The notes under the pieces were generated by a model that saw only the letters and a program-made list of their open reading frames with translations, was not told the DNA's origin and ran no database searches. From assembly GCA_947630635.1 (NCBI GenBank), contig CANRIJ010000023.1, forward strand, positions 1 through 15,255: a stretch of DNA of 15,255 nt. Reading direction: 5' to 3'. The first letter of the stretch is position 1. The number at the start of each line of letters is the position of its first letter. Shown here in pieces: positions 4,623 through 12,193 of the stretch. The translations under genes were made by a program, and so were the position numbers. Source of the stretch: an uncultured Spirochaetaceae bacterium (lineage in GTDB: Bacteria; Spirochaetota; Spirochaetia; Sphaerochaetales; Sphaerochaetaceae).

Positions 4623-7505
4623 ATGAAAAAGAAAGCGTTTTTTCTTTTGGCTCTGATTTTTGCGAGCTCTTTCTTGTTTGCAGCTTTTGAGGGAGTTGAG
4701 CCTCCAGTTGTAACAAATGTCTCAAAAAATGCAAATGACCCGCTCAGGGTGGATGTTGAATTTACCCTCGATATTGATGGAAAGGCAGTTAATAAGGCTC
4801 AGGTTGACCTTATATCAAGCTCAGGCAAGGTTATAGAGTCTAAGAGTGTCGGAAGGAGCAGAAGCGAGGTAAAGAAGACCTATTTCAACCCTCCTGTTTC
4901 TGATAGCTACAAGATTGTCGTGCATGCAATCAAGAATGGAGAGCCAACTACTCTCGATAGCAGCGAGTATGCATTTGACTATAGCTATCCTCTTAGTGCT
5001 CCTGAGCTTACGCTAAAGAACCTGGGAGACTATCAGATTGAGGTCAGCTGGGACAGTGTCAATGAGGCAAAAGAGTATACAGTCGCCTATGATGGCAAAG
5101 AGGTGACTTTAAATGATACATCTTTGATTCTCACTGACCTTGAGCCTAATAAGACCTATTCAATTACGGTAAGCGCTGTAAGGGGTGAGGGCGATGAGTC
5201 ATCGGCAACCGGAAATAAGACTGCCAGAGAGACGGCCGACAGAGATTGGACCTTTACCTGGTTTGGACAGTCTACTACTGGAAGCAGAAACAAGATGGAG
5301 ATGATTGATAGCGATAATCTCACGTTTAGGCTCTTGAGCTGCACAACAACACCAGATGGAAATGACATTCAGGATAAGGGCGGCAAGTTTACGACCTTCC
5401 ACGATGGAGTCTCCTACTATTACACAGTAATTGACCCCGATACTGAGAACTTCGAGCTTACTGCAACATTCACTGTTGATTTCATTAACCCGATTGCAGA
5501 TGGACAGGAGGGTTTTGGACTCTTGGCCATGGATTCTCTTGGCGAGGATGGAGTCTCTAGTGTTAATCATTACACGAACTCAGCCGGAGTTATTGCTACA
5601 AAATTCGAAGAGACAATCGGCGGAACAAAGTACACTTCCAAAGACACTCTCGGTGCAAGATTTGTCAGCGAGATCACTTCAGAGGTTCTCTCTGGTGGAG
5701 ATAGCATGATTGCAGAGAAGGGCAAGAATGTATCCCATGGATATTCTTATAACGTCTCTGATCTCACCAGAAAGGGCAACTCATACAGAATCACCCTCAA
5801 GATGGACAATACTGGCTTCCATGCAATTTATAAGAGAGCAAATTTGGATGAGACTACAAAAGAGGAGTATATCCTCTACGGGAAGGATAAGCTCAGACAG
5901 CTTGATAAAGAGCATATCTATGTTGGTTTTGCTGTTGCCAGGGGCTGTAACGTCACAGTAAGCGACGTTGAGTTCAAGATAACAGACCCACTCACCGATC
6001 CTCCTGCAGAAGAGGAGCCGCCAGAGCTATTGGCATACTCAGTTAAGGTTGACTCTCCATCAAGCTGGTACAACAGGTCATACCAATTTGTATTTGCATC
6101 CAATGCTGATGGAAGCGTGACCATTACCAATGCTGATGGCTCTAAGACCTATGTAAAGGATGCTCCTGTTACTGCCAATGTCGATTACACAAAGAGATTT
6201 GGAATCAATCAGGGCGTTAACGACATAGTTGTTACCTTTACTCCGAAAGAAGGCTACGAGCCGTTTGAGAGAACGAGAATGGCAAAATACGATGACCTTA
6301 AGAAGGAGTATGTAGAGAATTACGAGCCGATTGTCATCAGAAAGAGCATTAACTACATAGTCAAATCTGGCGATACACTATATGTATCCAGAGACGGAAG
6401 TATCTTTGGCGATGGATCGTATAATAATCCTCTGGATATCGATAGCGCTATTCTCTATTCTGCGCCTGGCCAGACAATTGTCCTGAAAGACGGTGTTTAT
6501 AACATCTCCAACAATGTGACAATCGAGAGGGGAAATAGCGGCAAGCAGGGCTCTCCAAAGCGTCTTATTGCAGAGAATAGAGGAAAGGCTATTCTTGATT
6601 TCTCCTTTGCAAAGGCAGGCATGGTCATCTGGGGTGACTGGTGGGAAGTCGATGGAATTGTTATCAGAAATACCAAGGGCGATCAGAAGGGACTTCAGGT
6701 TGCAGGCGATTACAATATCATTAGATTTGTAGAGGCTTATAACTGCGGAGATACCGGAATTCAGATTTCAGGCACTGGTGCAGAGACATTTGAGAAGTGG
6801 CCTCATGACAATTTGATATATGCGTGCGTATCTCACGATAATAGAGACCCGGCTGAGAACAACGCTGATGGATTTGCCGCAAAGATCACAGTCGGAGACA
6901 ATAACGTCTTTGATAGCTGTGTCTCTTATCACAATATCGATGATGGGTGGGATCTCTTTGCGAAGATTGAATCAGGTCCAATTGGCGCAGTTACAATCCA
7001 GAACTCTATTGCCTATGGAAATGGATCGCTCAGTGATGGAAGCGGAAATGGCGATGGAAATGGATTTAAGCTTGGTGGAGATGGCATTGCTGTAAGTCAT
7101 AAGCTTATTAATTCTGTCACATTCCAAAATGGAGCAGCTGGCGTTACATCCAACTCTGACCCTGCAGTTCAGCTCTATAATGTCACTTCCTATGGAAATA
7201 AGGGTGCGAATATCGCGCTCTATGGGAAGGGCGATGGCTCTAGAATGTTTGTTGCAGAGGGCGTTGTCTCTGTAAATGGCGGCTCTGAGGATAATATTTC
7301 AGAGATGCCTGAGCTTAAAGCCCCAGACAATTATTTCTTCAATGGCGGCGAGAGTGTTAATAGCCTTGGAGAGGTTTTCTCACCATCTAATTTCAAGTCT
7401 ACTGAATTTGCCGGATTCTCATTTGATGAGGATGGAAAGCTGATTCTCGACTCTGGATACCTAGAGATAGTGAAGGGACAGGCTGGAGTTGGCGCAACTC
7501 TATAG
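4623..7505 (+). CDS. Secreted multidomain pectate lyase, polysaccharide lyase family 9
   Basis: Cleaves polygalacturonate by calcium-dependent beta-elimination outside the cytoplasm. Domains in order: signal peptide (about 1-20, ending FLFA); Ig-like sandwich (25-115); fibronectin-III-like domain (120-195, with IEVSWDSV and YSITVSAVRG); concanavalin-like module (205-455); Ig-like domain (470-578); right-handed parallel beta-helix of PL9 (585-940). In the helix ADGFAAK supplies Asp749 and NIDDGWD supplies Asp773, Asp774 and Asp777, with exactly the spacing of the Pel9A calcium ligands (Asp209, 233, 234, 237). Lys816 in GNGFKLGG fits the catalytic base (Pel9A Lys273). It follows a small secreted protein and a weak terminator and is closed by its own terminator. 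The concanavalin-like module recurs in the partial protein at 1-543. No dockerin, sortase motif or other anchor is visible, so it is probably released or periplasmic. Confidence 0.95.
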   Translation: MKKKAFFLLALIFASSFLFAAFEGVEPPVVTNVSKNANDPLRVDVEFTLDIDGKAVNKAQVDLISSSGKVIESKSVGRSRSEVKKTYFNPPVSDSYKIVVHAIKNGEPTTLDSSEYAFDYSYPLSAPELTLKNLGDYQIEVSWDSVNEAKEYTVAYDGKEVTLNDTSLILTDLEPNKTYSITVSAVRGEGDESSATGNKTARETADRDWTFTWFGQSTTGSRNKMEMIDSDNLTFRLLSCTTTPDGNDIQDKGGKFTTFHDGVSYYYTVIDPDTENFELTATFTVDFINPIADGQEGFGLLAMDSLGEDGVSSVNHYTNSAGVIATKFEETIGGTKYTSKDTLGARFVSEITSEVLSGGDSMIAEKGKNVSHGYSYNVSDLTRKGNSYRITLKMDNTGFHAIYKRANLDETTKEEYILYGKDKLRQLDKEHIYVGFAVARGCNVTVSDVEFKITDPLTDPPAEEEPPELLAYSVKVDSPSSWYNRSYQFVFASNADGSVTITNADGSKTYVKDAPVTANVDYTKRFGINQGVNDIVVTFTPKEGYEPFERTRMAKYDDLKKEYVENYEPIVIRKSINYIVKSGDTLYVSRDGSIFGDGSYNNPLDIDSAILYSAPGQTIVLKDGVYNISNNVTIERGNSGKQGSPKRLIAENRGKAILDFSFAKAGMVIWGDWWEVDGIVIRNTKGDQKGLQVAGDYNIIRFVEAYNCGDTGIQISGTGAETFEKWPHDNLIYACVSHDNRDPAENNADGFAAKITVGDNNVFDSCVSYHNIDDGWDLFAKIESGPIGAVTIQNSIAYGNGSLSDGSGNGDGNGFKLGGDGIAVSHKLINSVTFQNGAAGVTSNSDPAVQLYNVTSYGNKGANIALYGKGDGSRMFVAEGVVSVNGGSEDNISEMPELKAPDNYFFNGGESVNSLGEVFSPSNFKSTEFAGFSFDEDGKLILDSGYLEIVKGQAGVGATL

Positions 7506-7511
7506 TTTTGT

Positions 7512-7540
7512 GGCGGCTGTAAAAGGCCGCCTTATTTTAT
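7512..7540 (+). terminator. Rho-independent terminator of the PL9 gene
   Basis: GGCGGC (7512-7517) pairs with GCCGCC (7526-7531), followed by TTATTTTAT. It starts seven bases after the PL9 stop codon. The tail overlaps the 3' end of the converging minus-strand frameshifted gene, whose restored stop codon is 7537-7539. Confidence 0.85.
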
Positions 7541-8098
7541 CGCTTTGTTTCTTTGTCCCCTTCTTTGAAGAGTGATATGCCTTTGGGCTTTTTTCTTAGA
7601 GAGTCGACTGCTGAGTCATCCATCCTTTTCATTATCACTCTGATCTTTGGGACAATTTTTCCAATTTCTCTATATGGAGTCGACTCTCTCTTTATTTCTC
7701 TCTGGAGAGAGAATTAGGATGTCTTTGCTCTCTTCTTGATAGTCCGTGTCTTTTCCAAGATAGATAAGAGTTCTCTCATCCATTTCTATTTTTAGCGATA
7801 GCTCCTCCTCTCCAAATACCTGAAATTTGAAGTAGTCGCTCTCCAGTCTGTCATTTGGCTCTATAAGAGTTGTTCTATCTGTGGGGATAAGATCGTCAAA
7901 GAGCCTTTTTGATATGTAGAAGTCGGATGCGGGCAGCTTGAATATGTCCCTCTCTGAATAGCCTTTTGTAGATTTAGTGAGAAATACGTATAGATCTTTG
8001 CCATTTAATGGTGGTACTTTGTCGTCCTCTGGGTTTATCAGGAGATTTACCCTCTCTCCTTCTATAAGCAGTGGTTTATCTGAAAATGAGATTCTCAT
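7537..8098 (-). pseudogene. Unrecognised cytoplasmic protein gene split by a frameshift in a GA repeat
   Basis: The first frame (ATG 8098 to TAG 7672-7670) gives 142 residues beginning MRISFSDKPLLIEGERVNLL; it is acidic and beta-rich, with no signal peptide, membrane segment or motif I know. A second frame, one base later, continues as PYREIGKIVPKIRVIMK and then DDSAVDSLRKKPKGISLFK to a TAA at 7537-7539. The frames overlap between 7713 and 7670, in a tract made of CTCTCT, a 9-bp palindrome arm pair and GAGAGAG. One extra GA unit would give a continuous 187-residue protein with a Lys/Arg-rich tail. The start codon is seven bases after a -10-like TATATT, with no Shine-Dalgarno. It could be a pseudogene, a sequencing or assembly error, a repeat-length switch, or a functional 142-residue form. 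Function unknown. Confidence 0.65.
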
Positions 8099-8104
8099 AG
8101 TCGA

Positions 8105-8112
8105 AATATAAT
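8105..8112. promoter_or_regulatory. Overlapping divergent -10 elements
   Basis: The bases AAATATAAT read as TATAAT (8107-8112) on the plus strand toward the threonine ammonia-lyase gene and as TATATT (8110-8105) on the minus strand toward the gene starting at 8098. I see no good -35 for either. If both are used, polymerases for the two genes would exclude each other. Confidence 0.5.
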
Positions 8113-8165
8113 CATTTTTACCCTTGATGTTGTCGTTTTGTTTCCATCAGATTATTCTTTTACCC

Positions 8166-9377
8166 ATGTTGACACTCGATACTGTTTACCAGGCATCTTT
8201 TGCACTTAGAGATGTCGCAAGAAAGACTGATTTGATTAAGGCACCTAGGCTCTTTCCATCTGGCGAGGTCTATTTGAAGACGGAGAATCTTCAGAATACA
8301 GGATCCTTTAAGCTAAGGGGAGCCTACTACAAAATCTCCAAGATGAGTGAGGAGGAGAAAAAGAGGGGCGTAGTTGCTTGTTCCGCTGGGAATCATGCAC
8401 AGGGCGTTGCTCTTGCTGCAGAGAAGCAGGGTATTGATGCTATTATCTGCGTTCCTGAGGGAGCTCCGATATCCAAAGTCGAGGCAACTAGAAGCTATGG
8501 TGCAAAGGTCGAGCTTGTTAAGGGTGTATATGATGATGCTCATAATAGGGCAGAGGAGATAGCTAAAGAGAGCGGCAGAGTGCTTGTTCATCCATTTGAT
8601 GATGAGGATGTGATAGCAGGCCAAGGAACCATTGCCCTTGAGATTCTTGATCAGCTTCCGGATGTGGAGGCAGTAGTTGTTCCCGTGGGCGGCGGCGGTC
8701 TTATTTCGGGTGTCGCATTTACCCTTAAGACTCTTAAGCCAGATGTAAAGGTATATGGCGTACAGGCATCCGGTGCCCCATCTATGGCACTTTCAGTCCT
8801 GAATGGAAGAATTGAGAAGCTTGCATCAGTGAATACGATTGCTGACGGTATAGCGGTGAAGGAGCCAGGAGAGATCACATACTCAATGGTGAATAAGTAT
8901 GTTGATGATGTCGTTACTGTTACTGATGATGAGATAGCTGTTGCGATACTCGATTTGATGGAGAAGCAGAAATTGGTCTCAGAGGGCGCCGGAGCAGTCT
9001 CAGTGGCCGCTGCTAAGTTTGATAAGATCCCAATCAAGGGAAAGAAGACGGTGCTTCTTGTCTCGGGTGGAAATATCGATGTGACAATACTCTCAAGGGT
9101 CATTAACAGAGCCCTTATCAAAGAGGGCAGGATTGCCGATATTATCATTGAGCTTATGGATAAGCCGGGGCAGCTTGTTGAGGTATCCTCAATCATTGCC
9201 CAAAACGGAGCCAATGTCATCGGATGCTTCCATGATAAGACAGGCCATGAGACCGATATCAACGGGTGTACGCTTAGAATCACTATGGAAACCAGGAACA
9301 AGGAGCATGTGGACCAGATCAAGGAGGCTCTTTTGAAGGCTGGCTTCAAGTTTACCAATGAGCACTCCTATTCTTAG
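8166..9377 (+). CDS. ilvA: Threonine ammonia-lyase with C-terminal ACT domain
   Basis: PLP enzyme that converts threonine to 2-oxobutanoate and ammonia, for isoleucine synthesis or threonine catabolism. Counting from ATG 8166 it has 403 residues: a fold-type II catalytic domain with PLP Lys49 in TGSFKLRGAYYK, the substrate loop SAGNHAQG and the phosphate-binding PVGGGGLISG, then one ACT domain (about 325-400, IIIELMDKPGQLVEV). This matches the medium-length form with one ACT domain, implying allosteric control by an amino acid. I prefer ATG 8166, because homologues begin close to MLTLDTVYQA; the upstream TTG/ATG at 8124/8127 would add a hydrophobic 13-14 residue extension. Neither start has a Shine-Dalgarno. 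The end overlaps the HAD phosphatase gene by 20 bases, so the two are co-transcribed. Confidence 0.95.
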   Translation: MLTLDTVYQASFALRDVARKTDLIKAPRLFPSGEVYLKTENLQNTGSFKLRGAYYKISKMSEEEKKRGVVACSAGNHAQGVALAAEKQGIDAIICVPEGAPISKVEATRSYGAKVELVKGVYDDAHNRAEEIAKESGRVLVHPFDDEDVIAGQGTIALEILDQLPDVEAVVVPVGGGGLISGVAFTLKTLKPDVKVYGVQASGAPSMALSVLNGRIEKLASVNTIADGIAVKEPGEITYSMVNKYVDDVVTVTDDEIAVAILDLMEKQKLVSEGAGAVSVAAAKFDKIPIKGKKTVLLVSGGNIDVTILSRVINRALIKEGRIADIIIELMDKPGQLVEVSSIIAQNGANVIGCFHDKTGHETDINGCTLRITMETRNKEHVDQIKEALLKAGFKFTNEHSYS

Positions 9378-10200
9378 CTTCTTCTTTGATATAGATGGAA
9401 CACTCCTGCCATTTGGCATGGATATTCCAGAGAGCGCAAAGAGAGCTATTGAGAGACTTAAGAGGGATGGGCATAGGATTTTTCTCTCCTCAGGAAGAAG
9501 CGTTGCCGAGGTTGATAGCAGAGTCATTAGCCTTGGTTTTGACGGTGGAGTCTTCTCATCAGGCGCAAATGTGATATACCGCGGGAAGACGATATTCAAG
9601 AAGACAATATCGAAGAGAGAGTCAGAGGCTATTCTTGATTATTCTGATAAGAATCATCTCTATCTCATAGCTCAGACGGATGAGGGGACATATTTGACCA
9701 AGGAGAGCGGAGAGTTCTTCAACAAGATGATCCTAAAGTATGTGGGAAGGCTCTTGGATATACCCAATTTCAAAATCGTAGAGAAGCTTGATGCTGAAAA
9801 GGAGTATAGCAAATACCTGTTTTTAACTGAGAATGGCGATGTCGAGCGAGTTAGGAAAGAACTTGAAGAGGAGTTTGCCATTGTAGACAACACAGTGGGG
9901 CTTCCTCCGTCGATGATGGCAGAGATAGTCATGAAAGACATAACAAAGGCAACTGGAATTGATGAGATCTCAAAATACTTTGGCGATGATTCGAAGATCG
10001 TTTCGTTTGGCGATGGCGCAAATGACATTGAGATGATAGAGGCATCTGACCTTGGCATTGCCATGGGCAATTCCTCTGAGGATCTGAAGAAGAGGGCGGA
10101 CTATATAACCGACGACATCCTCTGTGATGGCATAAAGAAGGGAATAGACTATGCTCTTGAGTATTTTAGCAGCAGAGATTGCAGAGAAGATTGTAGATAA
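9358..10200 (+). CDS. Cof-type HAD-IIB family sugar/nucleotide phosphatase
   Basis: Cytoplasmic phosphohydrolase of 280 residues. HAD motif I is DIDGT with nucleophile Asp11 and Asp13; motif II is SSGR at 44-47; motif III is Lys197 in DITKATG; motif IV is GDGAND at 218-223. The cap between motifs II and III is of the C2B type seen in Cof/YidA proteins, which dephosphorylate sugar phosphates, FMN or pyridoxal phosphate; the substrate cannot be read from sequence. It starts inside the 3' end of the threonine ammonia-lyase gene (20-base overlap). Its own last 35 bases overlap the converging J-domain gene, giving a Cys/Arg-rich tail (SSRDCREDCR) beyond the normal end of the fold, which suggests a stop codon lost or shifted into the neighbour. 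Confidence 0.93.
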   Translation: MSTPILSFFFDIDGTLLPFGMDIPESAKRAIERLKRDGHRIFLSSGRSVAEVDSRVISLGFDGGVFSSGANVIYRGKTIFKKTISKRESEAILDYSDKNHLYLIAQTDEGTYLTKESGEFFNKMILKYVGRLLDIPNFKIVEKLDAEKEYSKYLFLTENGDVERVRKELEEEFAIVDNTVGLPPSMMAEIVMKDITKATGIDEISKYFGDDSKIVSFGDGANDIEMIEASDLGIAMGNSSEDLKKRADYITDDILCDGIKKGIDYALEYFSSRDCREDCR

Positions 10201-10825
10201 GGCAAGGTAGGCAGCAGCTTAAGAATCCACCAAGGGAGTTGCTCTTTCCATAGTTTGTTGTTCTGTATGAATTGTAGGTTGTATTTGTATTCTCCAGTCT
10301 ATCTCTGAAAGTCTTGTATTGTTCATTTTGCGGCTCTCGTCTCAAGGCCTCATAGATATCGCCTTTAGCTCCAATGTTGTCCCCGGAGTAGCTCTTTGCA
10401 ATTGATGAGAGATAGTACCACCTTCCATTTCGCTTACTTGAAGGAACTGAAGAGAGCGCATTGAGAGCCTGCCAATACTGTCTGCTATTTATGAAATTCA
10501 CAGCAGCTCTCATTGCATTTGTCACCTCGTCATCACCTGTCTGGTAGCTGTTGTTTTGCGAATTGTAGCTTGAGTTATATCCACTATTTCCACTGTAGCC
10601 TGAGTATCCGCTTCTCTGCTGGCCTCCATAGTGGTAGGACGAGCTTCCCTTGTGGTTAATAAGCTCATCATATGCCGCATTGATTTCCTGCATCATCTTT
10701 GCAGCCTTTGGGTCATTTCCAGTTACATCGGGGTGATACTTCTTGGCAAGTCTCTTATATGCCTTTTTTATATCCTCATCCGTTGCTCCCGGTGATAGTC
10801 CTAGTGTTCTATATGGGTCAGTCAT
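10166..10825 (-). CDS. J-domain protein with Tyr/Gly/Ser-rich linker and cysteine-rich tail
   Basis: A 219-residue DnaJ-like protein. An N-terminal J domain (about 1-62) has the HPD motif at 31-33, needed to stimulate Hsp70 (DnaK) ATPase activity. It lacks the zinc-finger and C-terminal domains of true DnaJ. A low-complexity Gly/Tyr/Ser/Asn linker (about 64-98) leads to a helical, TPR-like region (about 100-180). The last residues, GGFLSCCLPCLIYNLLCNLCC, minus their final Cys, form a hydrophobic segment with six cysteines in all, possibly membrane-seeking or metal-binding. The start ATG overlaps the stop of the DUF5685 gene by eight bases, implying translational coupling. It is the third gene of a zinc-ribbon/DUF5685/J-domain operon. 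The 3' end overlaps the HAD phosphatase gene on the other strand by 35 bases. A specialised co-chaperone for its two neighbours is a reasonable inference. Confidence 0.9.
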   Translation of the reverse strand: MTDPYRTLGLSPGATDEDIKKAYKRLAKKYHPDVTGNDPKAAKMMQEINAAYDELINHKGSSSYHYGGQQRSGYSGYSGNSGYNSSYNSQNNSYQTGDDEVTNAMRAAVNFINSRQYWQALNALSSVPSSKRNGRWYYLSSIAKSYSGDNIGAKGDIYEALRREPQNEQYKTFRDRLENTNTTYNSYRTTNYGKSNSLGGFLSCCLPCLIYNLLCNLCC

Positions 10826-11624
10826 TCTTCTTTTCCTTTATCTCATATTTGACCCATATTCCGCTATAGAGGATATTGCGGAGAATAGGCACATATTCAT
10901 CGAGTGGAAGTCTTTCAAAGGTCTCTGATGCGCTCGCAGCAGACTCTAGAAGAAGGCTATGTACCTCATCCTTATCCATCCCCTCTGGAATTGGATTGTA
11001 GATGCCCTTCTTTTTGTCCTTCTCTTTATCGCACCAGGCATCCATTATATATACGAATCTTCCAATCGACTCTCCAATTGCCCTAAGCTCCGGGGCGAAG
11101 AAGTCGTCTTTTTTCCATACGAAGATCTCGCCAAGGATATTTCCAAAAAGAGAGGACATATACACAAGGTCCTTGTTGTTCTTCTCTTCTTCCTCGTGGA
11201 TCTTAATAAGTCCATCCTTTACGGCCTTTGCCTCTCTTGGGTAGAGGCGGCTTACATTCTCTGCGTAGTTCTTATATTCTTCAGCCTTTTTGATGTCCTT
11301 CTTCTCGTCATATGCATTGTCCAGAAGCGAGTAGTAGTAGAGGAGTATCTCCATATCAGCTGCGTAGCGAGATGCGCTGGTGAATGTAGCTTGGTGTCTT
11401 GATAGTGGGTGAACAGGGCATGATTCTGTTACTGTCTCTCTCTCTTGATCGTATAAATCAGATAGAAGCAGCTCTAAGAAGACCATGTCATATGAGAGTG
11501 ACATCATGCCCTTTTTCCCGTATTTTTCCTTCAATACATGGCATAGACCGCAGTAGTGCGCTCTATACTCTTTTGTCTCTTGTTTATTTGCATTTGCCTT
11601 TGATAGGAGAATATAGCCAAACAT
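10818..11624 (-). CDS. DUF5685 family protein
   Basis: A 268-residue protein of unknown function that I recognise as the DUF5685 family from its N-terminus (MFGYILLSK, EYRAHYCGLCHVLK) and overall helical make-up. The CGLC pair, a nearby His and a CPVHPL motif at about residue 69 are conserved-looking possible metal ligands. Farther on there are helices rich in Glu/Lys and the segment FVYIMDAWCDKEKDKKKGIYNP. No signal peptide or membrane segment is visible. Its ATG shares one base with the stop of the zinc-ribbon membrane protein gene (TAATG), with AGGAGA seven bases upstream. It overlaps the J-domain gene by eight bases. Such tight packing suggests equal production and perhaps a complex. I know of no biochemical role for this family. 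Confidence 0.82.
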   Translation of the reverse strand: MFGYILLSKANANKQETKEYRAHYCGLCHVLKEKYGKKGMMSLSYDMVFLELLLSDLYDQERETVTESCPVHPLSRHQATFTSASRYAADMEILLYYYSLLDNAYDEKKDIKKAEEYKNYAENVSRLYPREAKAVKDGLIKIHEEEEKNNKDLVYMSSLFGNILGEIFVWKKDDFFAPELRAIGESIGRFVYIMDAWCDKEKDKKKGIYNPIPEGMDKDEVHSLLLESAASASETFERLPLDEYVPILRNILYSGIWVKYEIKEKKND

Positions 11625-12115
11625 TATGTTCTCCTCTCAAACTTCTCACCGCAGTGGGGGCATGTGATTCTTATCTTTCCCTTGCCCTTAGGAACTCTAA
11701 GTCTCTTCTTGCATGATGGGCACTCGAAATATCTATGGGTTTTCCTATCCTCTCTTTCTCTTTGTTTGGCCTCTCTCTTGGCTCTTTTGAACTCCTCTTT
11801 CTCTTCTTTCTCTCTCTTTCTCTCATCGTCCTCGACTCTCTTGTAAGAAGAGGCCTCTTTTTTCTTGAAACGGGAGAAGAATCTCTTAACTCTTTCGTTC
11901 TCTGCCCTTCTCTTAGTGAGGTTGGTGCTGAGCATTCTGACAACCGACCATACTATGGCGGCTCCTGCCAAGATCAAAATTCCAATTTGCGCCCATCTCC
12001 AGGGAAAGAATGGATATACAACCCAAAGGAGTATGGCGATGAGTATCAAGAGGGCAGAAAGCTCATCAGAGCCATTTCTTCCTGTGAAAAAAGATGGACC
12101 GCCTTGGCTGAACAT
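11624..12115 (-). CDS. Zinc-ribbon membrane protein with charged coiled-coil
   Basis: A 163-residue protein with two membrane helices (about 18-37 and 42-62) joined by a short Phe/Trp/Arg turn, then a long Lys/Glu/Arg-rich helical region (about 67-128), then a zinc ribbon with ligands Cys132, Cys135, Cys152 and Cys155 (CPSC and CPHC). The charged region is probably a cytoplasmic coiled coil that holds the ribbon away from the membrane. It is the first gene of the operon with DUF5685 and the J-domain protein, sharing a base with the DUF5685 start. Its ATG has no Shine-Dalgarno and lies exactly where transcription should begin after the -10 at 12127-12122, so the message may be leaderless. Function unknown; a membrane anchor for a chaperone-linked complex is a guess. 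Confidence 0.82.
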   Translation of the reverse strand: MFSQGGPSFFTGRNGSDELSALLILIAILLWVVYPFFPWRWAQIGILILAGAAIVWSVVRMLSTNLTKRRAENERVKRFFSRFKKKEASSYKRVEDDERKREKEEKEEFKRAKREAKQREREDRKTHRYFECPSCKKRLRVPKGKGKIRITCPHCGEKFERRT

Positions 12116-12121
12116 AACAAC

Positions 12122-12150
12122 AGAATAGGATATTTAGAGTGTAAAAGCAA
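12122..12150 (-). promoter_or_regulatory. Promoter of the zinc-ribbon/DUF5685/J-domain operon
   Basis: Minus-strand -35 TTGCTT (12150-12145), 17-base spacer, -10 TATTCT (12127-12122). A start seven bases after the -10 falls on the A of the initiation codon at 12115. Confidence 0.55.
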
Positions 12151-12193
12151 AGAAGCCTTTGTGTTTTTGCTATGATTCTAATGGAGGCAAAAA

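Noticed and set aside
8124..8165. Upstream TTG/ATG start for the threonine ammonia-lyase
   Set aside because: It adds a short hydrophobic extension not expected in this cytoplasmic family, has no Shine-Dalgarno, and homologues start near MLTLDTVYQA.
8651..9358. 235-residue minus-strand open frame inside ilvA
   Set aside because: Its Ser/Thr/Pro-rich translation is the antisense shadow of a well-conserved enzyme gene, with no motif or start signal of its own.
11735..12175. 146-residue plus-strand open frame, Leu/Ser/Phe-rich, opposite the zinc-ribbon gene
   Set aside because: It is the antisense of the Lys/Glu/Arg-rich coiled-coil region. The opposite strand has two membrane helices, a clean zinc ribbon and coupled neighbours.
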